A DNA stretch of 64,000 nt from Pseudomonas inefficax. Its GTDB lineage: Bacteria; Pseudomonadota; Gammaproteobacteria; Pseudomonadales; Pseudomonadaceae. The notes under the pieces were generated by a model. The model saw nothing but the letters and a program-made list of their open reading frames with translations, made no database searches and was not told where the DNA came from. The first letter of the stretch is position 1. Each line of letters starts with the position of its first letter. This document shows, one piece after another, positions 45,217-54,416 of the stretch. Location: positions 26,206-90,205 of the forward strand of contig NZ_OPYN01000074.1 of NCBI RefSeq assembly GCF_900277125.1. The letters are read 5' to 3'. The position numbers and the translations under genes were made by a program.

Positions 45217-46476
45217 GTGACGCAAACACCTTTGAAAATTGCTGTGGTCAGCCAGTATTTTTTTCCTGAGAACTTTATCATCAACGATATCGTTCGGGAG
45301 TTGAGTGCGCTGGGTGTGCATGTTGAAGTTTTTACCGGCAAACCTAACTATCCAAGTGGTGAGGTTTTCCCAGGTTATACTGCCCATGATGCGGTTGAAG
45401 ATCGCTTTGCTGGAACGATAGCTGTTCATCGAGCGCCCCTGCGGCCGCGCAAGAAAGGTGGGGCGAAAAACCTGATCCTCAATTATTTTTCATTCGTGGC
45501 CAACGGCGTCAGGTACTTCACACGCCATGCAAAGCGAGGCCAGTTTGATGCCTACTTCGTGTTTGCTCCATCGCCTGTCATTTCTGTAATTCCCGCACTC
45601 GCCATGAAACGCGCCCACCGTGCGCCTGTGTTTCTATGGGTACAGGACTTGTGGCCGGAAAGCCTTGCGGCCACCGGCTTCATTCGCAACAAGTTCCTAT
45701 TGTCGATCGTCGGCTTGCTGGTGCGCGGCCTTTATTGGGCCGTGGATGTATTGCTGGTACAGTCACAGGCGTTCATTGACCCGGTCAAGCGCTACGCGCG
45801 TGCCGACAAGATCAATTACTACCCCAACTCTTACCTGCAACAGGATGATTCCGGCGAAATCTGCAAATTGCCTGAGTCGTTGACTGCCGTGTTGCGTAGT
45901 CACTTCTGCGTAGTGTTCGCCGGCAATTTGGGTAGCGCGCAAGGGCTGGCCACCATCGTCGAAGCTGCGCGGGTACTGCACGCCGAGCAATCGCAAGCCC
46001 TTATCGTGATGGTCGGCACCGGCAGCAAAGCCGACTGGCTGGCAGAGCAGAAATGCAAATGGGGCCTGGACAACCTGATCATTGCTGGCGCCTACCCTCG
46101 TACGGCGATGGCCGAACTGTTCGAGCTCAGTGCCGCATTGCTGGTTACACTCAAGCGAGATGAGATTTTCAGTTGTACCATTCCGAGTAAGGTGCAGGCC
46201 TACTTGGCAGCGGGTAGGCCGATAATTGGCAGCCTGGATGGTGAAGGTGCCCGCGTCATCAACGACGCTGCTGCCGGTATTACCTGCCCTGCCGAAGACG
46301 CGGCCGGGCTTGCAGCGTGCATAAGGTCGATGCTGGCCATGCCGCAGACGCAGCGAGAACAGATGGGCACACAGGCAAGGGCTTACTTCTTGAAACACTT
46401 CGAACTCAAGGCCCAGTGCAAGGCACTGGTGCGCATGTTCGAACAACGGATTGAACAGGACAAGGCGACGCAATGA
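45217..46476 (+). CDS. WbuB-like family 4 glycosyltransferase
   Basis: This 419-residue GT4/GT-B enzyme opens LKIAVVSQYFFPENFIINDI and keeps VQDLWPES, VVFAGNLGSAQGL and IPSKVQAYLAAGRPII. These are typical of WbuB proteins, which add N-acetyl-L-fucosamine or related L-6-deoxy-HexNAc residues in E. coli O-antigens. The start is GTG at 45217, after AAGGAT. It overlaps the next gene by four bases (ATGA) and heads the L-sugar cassette, which supports a donor such as UDP-L-QuiNAc or UDP-L-FucNAc. Confidence 0.87.
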   Translation: MTQTPLKIAVVSQYFFPENFIINDIVRELSALGVHVEVFTGKPNYPSGEVFPGYTAHDAVEDRFAGTIAVHRAPLRPRKKGGAKNLILNYFSFVANGVRYFTRHAKRGQFDAYFVFAPSPVISVIPALAMKRAHRAPVFLWVQDLWPESLAATGFIRNKFLLSIVGLLVRGLYWAVDVLLVQSQAFIDPVKRYARADKINYYPNSYLQQDDSGEICKLPESLTAVLRSHFCVVFAGNLGSAQGLATIVEAARVLHAEQSQALIVMVGTGSKADWLAEQKCKWGLDNLIIAGAYPRTAMAELFELSAALLVTLKRDEIFSCTIPSKVQAYLAAGRPIIGSLDGEGARVINDAAAGITCPAEDAAGLAACIRSMLAMPQTQREQMGTQARAYFLKHFELKAQCKALVRMFEQRIEQDKATQ

Positions 46477-47333
46477 ACATATTGGTACTGGGTGTCTCGG
46501 GCATGCTGGGCAACGCCGTCTTCCGGTATTTCTCGGCCAATTCGCAGCACCGGGTGGTAGGCACGCTGCGCTCGTCGTCCGGGCGCAGGTTCTTCACGCC
46601 TGATCAGGCTGAGCATCTATTGTGTGGCGTAGATGTACTCGATGCTGACGCGCTGATGGCGGCTTTCGCTAAGGCTAAGCCGGATGTGGTGATCAATTGC
46701 GTGGGCCTGATCAAGCAACTGGCTGATGCCAAGGACCCGCTTACTGCACTGCCAATCAACGCCATGCTCCCGCATCGCCTGGCTACGCTCTGCCGCGTGG
46801 CTGGCGCGCGCCTGATCCATGTCAGTACCGATTGCGTATTTTCGGGTGCCAAGGGCATGTACCGGGAACAGGACGAGTCTGACTGCACCGACTTGTATGG
46901 CAAGTCCAAGTATATCGGCGAATTGCACGACCTTGACGATGCCGTAACGCTGCGTACGTCCATCATTGGTCACGAATTGCAAAGCAATGCATCGCTGGTC
47001 GACTGGTTCCTGTCCCAGCAGGGCAATGTGAAGGGTTTCACCAAGGCGGTTTTCTCGGGGCTGCCAACCGCAGAACTGGCCCGGGTGATGTTGGACTACG
47101 TCATTCCCAACCCTGCGCTGAAGGGGCTTTACCACGTTTCTGCAGAGCCGATCGACAAGTATGAGCTGCTCAGGCAGGTGGCGAAGGTTTACGGCAAGGA
47201 CATCAATATCGTACCGGACGACAAACTGGTGATCGATCGTTCGCTGGACTCTTCCCGCTTCCGTGCAGATGCGGGCTACCAGCCACCTTCCTGGCCGGCG
47301 CTCATACAATTCATGCACGAGCAGCGTCAATAA
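46473..47333 (+). CDS. RmlD-like SDR, predicted UDP-sugar 4-keto reductase
   Basis: This 286-residue extended SDR of the RmlD_sub_bind type has GVSGMLGN, STDCVFSGAKG and the catalytic YGKSK. Between a FnlA-like dehydratase and a C2-epimerase, it should reduce the 4-keto sugar made by the former. FnlB/WbjC/CapF reductases of the L-FucNAc route are about 370 residues with a C-terminal cupin domain, which this one lacks. Its size fits QnlB/WbvR, the reductase of the L-QuiNAc route. The choice is inferred from length and type. Confidence 0.8.
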   Translation: MNILVLGVSGMLGNAVFRYFSANSQHRVVGTLRSSSGRRFFTPDQAEHLLCGVDVLDADALMAAFAKAKPDVVINCVGLIKQLADAKDPLTALPINAMLPHRLATLCRVAGARLIHVSTDCVFSGAKGMYREQDESDCTDLYGKSKYIGELHDLDDAVTLRTSIIGHELQSNASLVDWFLSQQGNVKGFTKAVFSGLPTAELARVMLDYVIPNPALKGLYHVSAEPIDKYELLRQVAKVYGKDINIVPDDKLVIDRSLDSSRFRADAGYQPPSWPALIQFMHEQRQ

Positions 47334-47354
47334 CGAATTACAAGGAGCGCACAG

Positions 47355-48365
47355 GTGTTCGATAACAAGATTCTGATGATTACCGGTGGTACCGGTTCTT
47401 TCGGCAATACGGTACTCAAGCGTTTTCTGAATACCAACGTCAAGGAAATCCGCGTTTTCAGCCGCGACGAGAAAAAGCAGGAAGACATGCGTATTGCCTT
47501 GTCCAACGACAAGGTGAAGTTTTATATCGGCGATGTGCGTGACTATCAAAGCGTGGCAGAGGCCATGGTCGGGGTGGATTACATCTTCCATGCCGCTGCG
47601 TTGAAGCAGGTGCCATCCTGCGAGTTCTATCCGATGGAAGCCGTGAAGACCAATGTCATCGGTACCGAAAACGTTCTGAACGCGGCCATCGCCAACGGAG
47701 TGCAGCGCGTGGTGGTGCTAAGCACTGACAAGGCAGTGTACCCGATCAACGCCATGGGCATTTCCAAGGCCATGGCGGAAAAACTGATGGTGGCCAAGTC
47801 ACGGATGATTCCTCAGCAGGGCCCGGTGATCTGCGCCACCCGTTACGGTAACGTCATGGCCTCGCGGGGGTCGGTGATTCCGCTGTTTGTCGATCAGCTC
47901 AAGGCCGGCAATGAACTGACCGTGACCGACCCGAACATGACGCGCTTCCTGATGTCGCTGGAGGACTCGGTGGACCTGGTGCTGCATGCCTTCGAGAACG
48001 CCCAGCAGGGTGACATTTTCGTGCAGAAGGCGCCGGCCTCTACCGTGCAGGAGTTGGCAGAAGCGCTGCGCCAGTTGTTCAAGCGGGAAAACCCGATCAA
48101 GGTGATTGGGACCCGCCATGGCGAAAAGCTCTACGAATCCCTTATTTCCCGCGAGGAAATGGCCAAGGCCGACGACATGGGCCGTTACTACCGGATCCCG
48201 GCCGACAACCGCGACCTGAACTACAAAAAATACTTTGTCGAAGGCGAACAGCATATCTCCGAGCTGGATGACTACACCTCCCACAATACCGAGCGGCTCG
48301 ACATCGATGGCATCAAGGCCCTGCTGCTGAAACTCGACTATATCCAGGAACAACTCAATGCTTAA
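47355..48365 (+). CDS. UDP-GlcNAc 4,6-dehydratase/5-epimerase (WbjB/FnlA/QnlA type)
   Basis: This 336-residue protein has TGGTGSFGN, DVRDYQS, and LSTDKAVYPINAMGISK, where Met replaces the usual catalytic Tyr (S-M-K triad) as in other soluble inverting dehydratases of this family. It acts on UDP-GlcNAc to give UDP-2-acetamido-2,6-dideoxy-L-arabino-4-hexulose, the branch point for L-FucNAc and L-QuiNAc. The start is GTG with AAGGAG upstream. It overlaps the epimerase gene by eight bases. Confidence 0.92.
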   Translation: MFDNKILMITGGTGSFGNTVLKRFLNTNVKEIRVFSRDEKKQEDMRIALSNDKVKFYIGDVRDYQSVAEAMVGVDYIFHAAALKQVPSCEFYPMEAVKTNVIGTENVLNAAIANGVQRVVVLSTDKAVYPINAMGISKAMAEKLMVAKSRMIPQQGPVICATRYGNVMASRGSVIPLFVDQLKAGNELTVTDPNMTRFLMSLEDSVDLVLHAFENAQQGDIFVQKAPASTVQELAEALRQLFKRENPIKVIGTRHGEKLYESLISREEMAKADDMGRYYRIPADNRDLNYKKYFVEGEQHISELDDYTSHNTERLDIDGIKALLLKLDYIQEQLNA

Positions 48366-49482
48366 GGTCATGACCCTGGTCGGCACCCGGCCTGAACTGA
48401 TCAAGATGAGCCGCGTCATCGCTGAACTCGACGAGCAGGCCAACCATGTACTGGTGCATTCCGGCCAGAACTACGATTACGAGCTCAACCAGGTGTTCTT
48501 CGATGATCTGGGCATTCGCAAGCCGGATCACTTCCTGGGGGCGGTGGGGAGTACGGCAGCCGGGACTATCGCCGAAGTCATCGCCAAGTCCGATGAAATT
48601 TTCGAGCTGGAAAAACCCGACGCCCTGCTGCTGTATGGCGACACCAACACGTGCCTGGCCGTGATCGCTGCCAAGCGTCGGAAGATCCCTGTGTTCCACA
48701 TGGAGGCGGGTAACCGCTGCTTCGATCAGCGGGTGCCGGAAGAGCTGAACCGCAAGGTGCTCGACCACCTCAGCGACATCAATATGGTGCTGACCGAGCA
48801 TGCCCGGCGCTACCTGCTGGATGAAGGTATTCGCCCGGAAACCATCATCAAGACCGGTTCGCACATGCAGGAGGTGCTGGACTATTATCGACCTCGGATC
48901 GACGCCTCCACGGTGCTGGCGCGCGAGGGGCTGGAGGAGGGCAAGTACTTCATCGTCAGCACCCACCGTGAAGAGAACGTCGATACGCCCCAGAACCTGC
49001 GCGATCTGCTGGCCTCGCTGCGCGCCCTGGCCGATACTTATGGCTTCCCGATCATCGTCTCCACCCATCCGCGTACCCGCAAGCGCCTCGAGGACCTGGG
49101 CGAAAGCCTGGAGCATCCACTGATTCGCTTCGTCAAACCTTATGGCCTGCTCGACTATATCCGTCTGCAGATGGGCGCGTTGTGTGTGCTCTCGGACAGC
49201 GGCACCATCACCGAAGAGGCTTCGCTGCTGAACTTGCCGGCGGTCACGATCCGTAACGCCCACGAGCGCCCGGAAGGCATGGATGAAGGCACCTTGATCA
49301 TGTGTGGACTTACCCCGGACCGAGTGCTGGATGCCGTGCGCGTGGTGATCAGCCAGCATGACCGTAACCAGCGGGTGATCCCGGTGGTGCAGGATTATCT
49401 GGGCGGGCCGGTCTCCAAGCAGGTGGTACGTATCGTGTATAGCTATACCGACTACATTAACCGTACGGTCTGGTCCAAGTAA
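48358..49482 (+). CDS. Non-hydrolysing UDP-sugar C2-epimerase (WbjD/FnlC/QnlC type)
   Basis: This 374-residue member of the UDP-GlcNAc 2-epimerase family has VGTRPELIKM, YGDTNTC, HMEAGNRC, STHREENVD and LSDSGTITEEA. In L-FucNAc/L-QuiNAc cassettes it performs the last C2 epimerisation. The match VVHSGQNYDYELN-like segment and the location after the FnlA-like gene favour this role over WecB of enterobacterial common antigen. It overlaps the upstream gene by eight bases and ends the first operon block; a 215-bp gap follows. Confidence 0.9.
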   Translation: MLKVMTLVGTRPELIKMSRVIAELDEQANHVLVHSGQNYDYELNQVFFDDLGIRKPDHFLGAVGSTAAGTIAEVIAKSDEIFELEKPDALLLYGDTNTCLAVIAAKRRKIPVFHMEAGNRCFDQRVPEELNRKVLDHLSDINMVLTEHARRYLLDEGIRPETIIKTGSHMQEVLDYYRPRIDASTVLAREGLEEGKYFIVSTHREENVDTPQNLRDLLASLRALADTYGFPIIVSTHPRTRKRLEDLGESLEHPLIRFVKPYGLLDYIRLQMGALCVLSDSGTITEEASLLNLPAVTIRNAHERPEGMDEGTLIMCGLTPDRVLDAVRVVISQHDRNQRVIPVVQDYLGGPVSKQVVRIVYSYTDYINRTVWSK

Positions 49483-49514
49483 CCAGTCCAAGGCTAGTTC
49501 CCGTCAATCACGCT

Positions 49515-49555
49515 AATCGGGGCCGCCTTGTGGGCCATTGCCGGCAAGCCAGCGT
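49515..49555. repeat. Decayed REP remnant
   Basis: GGGGCCGCCTTGTGGGCCATTGCCGGCAAGCCAGCG keeps parts of both REP kinds without a partner. It lies in the 215-bp gap between the C2-epimerase and SDR genes and is the only REP-like trace I see after 42.45 kb. Confidence 0.5.
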
Positions 49556-49697
49556 CATTACTGAGCGGAGCTCAAGAATGGCGCGCTTTCTGTGGGAAGC
49601 TTGTCGACGAAGGACTGTGCAGCAGCCCTTTTTAGCCAGCTGACAGGTATCAGCGCTTACTAAACCCCGCCTTGGCTGATGGAGAAGCGAACGGCCT

Positions 49698-50624
49698 ATG
49701 AACACGCTGGTAGTGATTGGGGGAAGCGGCTTCGTTGGCCGGCATTTCCTGGATGTATGTAACACGCTGGATGACACCGAGGTTATCTATGCGATCCACC
49801 GTACCGAGCCCGACTGGTTGACCAACGCCACGGTGCAGGTTGCACGCTTTGACGTGAATGACCCCACGAGCCTTGCAGCCATACTTGTACCTGGCTGCGC
49901 TGTGATCAATCTCTTGCGGCCCGATGGCAGTGGCTGGTTCGAACCGGCGATCGCCAATGTGCTCGCTGCATGCGATCAAGCGCGCATCAAGCGTTATGTG
50001 CACGTATCGAGTATCGATGTGTTCGGTGCCGCGCCGGACGCGGTGGTCGATGCCTCCACGCGGCTCGAACCAAGAACGCCATACGAGCGTGAGCACGCCG
50101 GTGCTGAAGCGCTGGCACGCGCGGTACCGGCTACCCGTTTCGAAGTGGTGGTGCTGCGCCTGGGAGCGGTGTTTGGTGATGGCGGGCTGAACATCGTGTC
50201 GTTCGTACGCGAAGTGTCCAGCGCGCCTGCTTGGAAGCTGGCATTACGCCGTATGCTTTACGGGCCTCGCCGCATGCACCTGGTCAGTGTTGAAAAGGTG
50301 GCGCAAACCTTGGCATTCGTTGCCCGGGTGCCACAGGTGCGCCAAGGGGAGGTCGTCCTCGTAACGGATGACGCGGCTCCGGAAAACAACTTTGGTTATT
50401 TGCAGGACGCCCTGATGCAGGCGTTTGGCCGGCCCTCGATCAGCTACTTGCCACACCTGCCGCAAGGTTTGCTCGGCTTACTGTTACGTATGCGCCGCAT
50501 CAGCAATGCCAACCCGATGCGCCGCTTCAGTGAACGGCGGCTTGCTGAGTGGCAGCAGCCAACCACGGCCGACTTCAAACAGCAATTGCAGCGCTACATC
50601 GTACTGCTGAGGGCGTCGGCATGA
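49698..50624 (+). CDS. Extended SDR (NAD-dependent epimerase/reductase family), atypical
   Basis: This 308-residue protein has the Rossmann motif VIGGSGFVGRH and VHVSSIDVFG with the family Ser, but the expected YxxxK reads YEREH: the Lys is His. The middle part resembles 4-keto reductases of O-antigen loci (VVLRLGAVFGDGG). It overlaps the following glycosyltransferase by four bases (ATGA), so it acts in the same pathway. A reductase or epimerase acting on a nucleotide sugar is likely, but the replaced Lys makes activity uncertain. Confidence 0.8.
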   Translation: MNTLVVIGGSGFVGRHFLDVCNTLDDTEVIYAIHRTEPDWLTNATVQVARFDVNDPTSLAAILVPGCAVINLLRPDGSGWFEPAIANVLAACDQARIKRYVHVSSIDVFGAAPDAVVDASTRLEPRTPYEREHAGAEALARAVPATRFEVVVLRLGAVFGDGGLNIVSFVREVSSAPAWKLALRRMLYGPRRMHLVSVEKVAQTLAFVARVPQVRQGEVVLVTDDAAPENNFGYLQDALMQAFGRPSISYLPHLPQGLLGLLLRMRRISNANPMRRFSERRLAEWQQPTTADFKQQLQRYIVLLRASA

Positions 50625-51751
50625 GGGTGTTACTGGTGAATATTTCACTGGATGCCAAGCTCGGCGGTGGTACAGCGGAGCGCACTCGGCATCTGGCGCT
50701 GCACCTGGCCAAGGCCGGTAGCACATGCGAAGTCGTGGCCATGACCGGTAACTCGTGGCAGCAGGATTTTGACGAGCAGGGAGTGAAAAGCTATATCACC
50801 GGCCGCATCGGCCATCGCTTTCCGATCCCTTTGCTCAACCCCTTCCGGGCTTGGCGCGCGGTGCGCAACGCCGATGTACTGCACATCATGGGCTACTGGA
50901 ATCTGTTGAGCGTCGCCATGGGCCTGCTGGCGGTGATTGGCCGGCGCCCCTATATTCTGTGCCCGGCGGGCGAATTTGCCTCAGTTGGTTCGCCACGACC
51001 GATCATGAAAGTGTTCCACTTGCTGCTGGGCCGGTGGCTGATCAAGTGGGCTTCAGGCTTTATCGCCATCACCGACCTGGAGCAGGGGCTGATTGCTCAG
51101 GTGGCAGGCATACCGGCGGCTTCTGTTCCGGTTATCGGCAATGCCGTGGCTGAGCCAGGTCCGACGCGGGGGGCAGGGGCTGTGCCACTGCCGGATGAGC
51201 CCTTCATTCTGTTCATGGGCCGGCTTGCCCCGGTCAAAGGGCCGGACTTCCTCATTCAGGCCTATCTCGACTCGCCCACGGCGCAGCGTTACCCCTTGGT
51301 GATGGCTGGTCCGGACTTTGGCATGCAGCAGGAACTTCAGGCTCAGGTAGATGCCTCGGGCCTGGCCGGGCGCATTCACTTCATCGGTTTTCTTGACGAA
51401 GCACAGCGTACCCAGGTGTATCGCCAGGCAATGATGCTGGTCATTCCTTCGCGTTCGGAGGCCATGTCGCTGGTTGCCCTGGAAGCCGGGGTTGTCGGTT
51501 TACCGGTTTTGCTCACCGATACTTGCGGTTTCGACCAGGTCGAGCAGGTGCAGGGTGGGCTGGTGGTCCCGGCCAGTGCTGCAGGTATCGCTTCAGGCCT
51601 TGAGCGTATGCTGGCTGATTCTGCCGAGCTCAAGGCCAAGGGCGGGCGACTCAAGGCCTACATTATCGAGCACTATACCTGGTCGGCCACGGTGCAGGTG
51701 ATGTTGCAGCGTTTTACCCGCCTGTTGCGTACGGGTTCGATGGTCGAGTGA
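50621..51751 (+). CDS. Family 4 glycosyltransferase
   Basis: This 376-residue GT-B enzyme has GGGTAERTRHLALHLAKAG at the N terminus, and FILFMGRLAPVKGPDFLIQA and VIPSRSEAMSLVALEAGVVGLPVLLT in the C-terminal half (the E-x7-E region of GT4). It should add one sugar during O-unit assembly on the cytoplasmic face. The donor cannot be inferred. Start overlap with the SDR gene shows coupling; a 110-bp gap separates it from the next gene. Confidence 0.88.
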   Translation: MRVLLVNISLDAKLGGGTAERTRHLALHLAKAGSTCEVVAMTGNSWQQDFDEQGVKSYITGRIGHRFPIPLLNPFRAWRAVRNADVLHIMGYWNLLSVAMGLLAVIGRRPYILCPAGEFASVGSPRPIMKVFHLLLGRWLIKWASGFIAITDLEQGLIAQVAGIPAASVPVIGNAVAEPGPTRGAGAVPLPDEPFILFMGRLAPVKGPDFLIQAYLDSPTAQRYPLVMAGPDFGMQQELQAQVDASGLAGRIHFIGFLDEAQRTQVYRQAMMLVIPSRSEAMSLVALEAGVVGLPVLLTDTCGFDQVEQVQGGLVVPASAAGIASGLERMLADSAELKAKGGRLKAYIIEHYTWSATVQVMLQRFTRLLRTGSMVE

Positions 51752-51861
51752 GCGTGCCTGTCGGCTTCGCCGGGGGGCATCGCAGTTGTGCTGGCTCCCC
51801 GGCGATGCAGGATGACGAGGCGCAGCTGTTCTTTCAATGATTCTTGGCGGTCAGGTTTGAA

Positions 51862-53019
51862 ATGTCGGTGCTTGAGCGTTGTTATAAAGGCGTTACCCAG
51901 GCGCATGTGCTGTTTGCATTGTTTTTCTTGGCGATATTTTATGGAAATATCTATGCAAGGGTGACGCTACCGCTCGCGATATATATCTTGCCGATGCTGG
52001 CGTTACGCTTGAAGATCAGAACGATCAAGTGGCAGGCGGTGATGCCCGCGCTGGCTTGCCTGCCGGTAGTGTTTCAGTTTTTCGGTGCGTACCCACCGAT
52101 CAAGAATGATATCTCCGTCTACTTTTGCTTCTTTTACTCTGCTGTATCCATCCTGGTGCTGAGCAGATGCAGGGTCGAAGAGTTGCTGGTTCAGAACTGC
52201 ATCCTCTTCGGCTGTATATTGATTGCGTTCATCATGCTGGCGAATGCGGCGCTTGGTTATCGGGAACAGCTCGATTTCTACACCTTCAAGAATCTGGTTG
52301 CGACGCCTCTGGGAAGCTCCAACTACCTGGCCGTCTTTTTGCTGGTCGGTACTTTGGTGGCTTTGTATGCCAGGCAGTACCTGTGTGCCATTGCCCTGGT
52401 TGGAGCATTCATGTTCACGTTTTCCCGTACCGGGTATGTGATGTTGATGCTCGCTGTCACCATCTGGTTACTCGACACCAGAACCACCCTGCTTACCCGG
52501 TACCCCCGTTTTTTCGCCTTTTCGTTCATTACCTGCAGCCTGATAGTGTTCCTGACCGCTTTCTTCCTGAAAGACGGGTTGCCGGAGTCCTTGTCCATCC
52601 GCGCAGGCCTTTGGCATGCGGCGGTGTATCACATTGCCGACCATCCGCTGATCGGTACGCCACGCTCCGAATATTTCTACATATTCAATGGTTTGGCATG
52701 GGACCCGCACAATTCGATCTTGAATATGCTCCTGTTGCTGGGGGTGGGCGGTACTGCCGTCTACCTGTTTTATCTTTACTGCGTCATGCGGCTGTTTTCG
52801 CAACTGGCAAGCCGCTCGACGTTTTGGCGCTCGGTGTTCATAGCCTCAGCCGTTACACTGCTTTGGAGCCTCTTTGAGGTAGTTTTACTGACACCGGCTT
52901 ATGATACTTTGCTGGCATCGCTGTTTGCGCTGGCTATCGCCAGAAGCTCAGGTGCCGAATTGGCCGCGTCGCCAGCTGTGTCTGAAAGTACCAGTGCCGG
53001 CCTGACCGTGGCGAGATAG
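51862..53019 (+). CDS. O-antigen ligase/polymerase family membrane protein (Wzy_C type)
   Basis: This 385-residue protein has about ten membrane helices. The segment FTFSRTGYVMLMLAV and the periplasmic stretch RAGLWHAAVYHIADHPLIGTPRSEY...DPHNSILNMLLLLGVGG match the Wzy_C pattern shared by O-antigen polymerases and WaaL ligases. It is a candidate Wzy or ligase. I chose the ATG at 51862, with AGG eight bases upstream; an in-frame TTG lies 18 bases before. The gene is visibly AT-richer than its surroundings and its stop is only two bases from the convergent next gene. Confidence 0.82.
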   Translation: MSVLERCYKGVTQAHVLFALFFLAIFYGNIYARVTLPLAIYILPMLALRLKIRTIKWQAVMPALACLPVVFQFFGAYPPIKNDISVYFCFFYSAVSILVLSRCRVEELLVQNCILFGCILIAFIMLANAALGYREQLDFYTFKNLVATPLGSSNYLAVFLLVGTLVALYARQYLCAIALVGAFMFTFSRTGYVMLMLAVTIWLLDTRTTLLTRYPRFFAFSFITCSLIVFLTAFFLKDGLPESLSIRAGLWHAAVYHIADHPLIGTPRSEYFYIFNGLAWDPHNSILNMLLLLGVGGTAVYLFYLYCVMRLFSQLASRSTFWRSVFIASAVTLLWSLFEVVLLTPAYDTLLASLFALAIARSSGAELAASPAVSESTSAGLTVAR

Positions 53020-53021
53020 GT

Positions 53022-54416
53022 TCAGCTTGCCGGTTGCACCTCGCTAGCCGATTTGCGGCGTCCTGCCAGGGTTGAGCTGCAAATGAACATGGTAAATGCA
53101 TAGGGCATCCAAACGATCGGGCGCTGGTAGATGCTTAACGCAAACAGACCGAAGAACAGCAGCACCCACAAACGGCGCTTGGCATTGTGGGTTATAGCCA
53201 GGGTCAGGCTGATCATGGCCAACGCGAACAGCACGGCACCGATCAGGCCAAAATCTGTAAGTATGCGTGTCACCACCTGCGAAACCCCGCCATAGACCAC
53301 GCTGGAATCGGCCCCCATGCCAAACAGCAGAGTACGGGTGTCTGCATCCAGATACCGGGTGAAGAGTTTGTCCATCTCCGGTAACGAGCGATTGTTGATG
53401 TACTCGGTCTGGCGTAATTGTTGGTCAGGTTCTGGCGGTTGCACTGCAATTGGTGCAGCAGACACTGGGGCGTCAGAGCTGGCCGATGATGTGGCGTATT
53501 CATCCAGCGGGATGACCAGTGCTTGTCGGGTCGAAGTGCTCGGGTCCAGGGCGTTTGTCCGTGCTGGCGTGGGTGCCGTTGGTTGCCGGTCCGGGCCGTC
53601 AGGCTTGATGATGCCCAGTACCAGCAGGCCGAACAGCCCGAGGATGGCCAGTGGAAGCAGGGTCAGCGGTGAGCGCGCCTGCATCAGACGGAACAGGAAG
53701 CCGATGGTAGCCATGACTATGAATGCCAAGGAAAACGACAGCACACCACCAACAAAGATGATGAGAAAGGGGAAAGGTTTGAGCCTGAAGCGGTTACCCG
53801 CCAGGAGGAATGCCGAAACTGTACCGACCATGCCGGGCTCGTCGTACATGGCGCACAGCCGGTAGAGTTCGCCACCCCAAGGTAGCGACACGTGGTTGCC
53901 GGATAGCAGAAGCGCCCCCGGTGCGTGCAAGTAGACCCCCCCGGCTTCAGCCATCACAGGGTTGAGCAGAGGCAGGTGGTCCATATGCACTGTCAGGCCG
54001 GCAATCTTGCACAGGGACACGACGATACCCGGGATCAGGCTGACCGCGAAGAACCAGGCGAACCATTGCAGTACCTTGCCGCGGCGCTGGTCTGAGAACA
54101 CCGCAAGGGCAAAGATGGTTGGCAGCACGAAATACCAGCGCGTAGTACTGCCGTCGAGCTTGGGCAACATGCTGATGTAGAGTACGAAAAGGCAGATCAG
54201 GATGAACCCTGGCACCTCGCGCCGCCGCGGGCGGTCGCCGAGCAGGAAGGCGCCGATTGCCAGACAACCCGAAAGCATCCCGGCAATTGCCATGTGACGC
54301 AGCGAATTCCAGAGAAAATACGGGTTCAGTGTTACCCAGGCGCATAGCGCAAATAGCGGCGCCAGCATGGCGTCAATGGGTGCGCTCGAGCTGTAAGTCC
54401 TGATAGCCACAGTCAT
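53022..54416 (-). CDS. Polytopic membrane protein, polymerase-like, unknown
   Basis: This 464-residue protein has about 11-12 membrane helices and a hydrophilic Pro/Ala/Ser/Thr-rich loop (about 275-345). I do not recognise a family motif. Its size, helix count and position with wzx and glycosyltransferases fit an O-antigen polymerase-like role. The EPGMVGTVSAFLLAGNRF segment and the loop after residue 345 (ADTRTLLFGMGADSSVVYGG) resemble parts of EpsG/Wzy-like proteins, but weakly. It ends two bases from the convergent Wzy_C-type gene. Confidence 0.7.
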   Translation of the reverse strand: MTVAIRTYSSSAPIDAMLAPLFALCAWVTLNPYFLWNSLRHMAIAGMLSGCLAIGAFLLGDRPRRREVPGFILICLFVLYISMLPKLDGSTTRWYFVLPTIFALAVFSDQRRGKVLQWFAWFFAVSLIPGIVVSLCKIAGLTVHMDHLPLLNPVMAEAGGVYLHAPGALLLSGNHVSLPWGGELYRLCAMYDEPGMVGTVSAFLLAGNRFRLKPFPFLIIFVGGVLSFSLAFIVMATIGFLFRLMQARSPLTLLPLAILGLFGLLVLGIIKPDGPDRQPTAPTPARTNALDPSTSTRQALVIPLDEYATSSASSDAPVSAAPIAVQPPEPDQQLRQTEYINNRSLPEMDKLFTRYLDADTRTLLFGMGADSSVVYGGVSQVVTRILTDFGLIGAVLFALAMISLTLAITHNAKRRLWVLLFFGLFALSIYQRPIVWMPYAFTMFICSSTLAGRRKSASEVQPAS

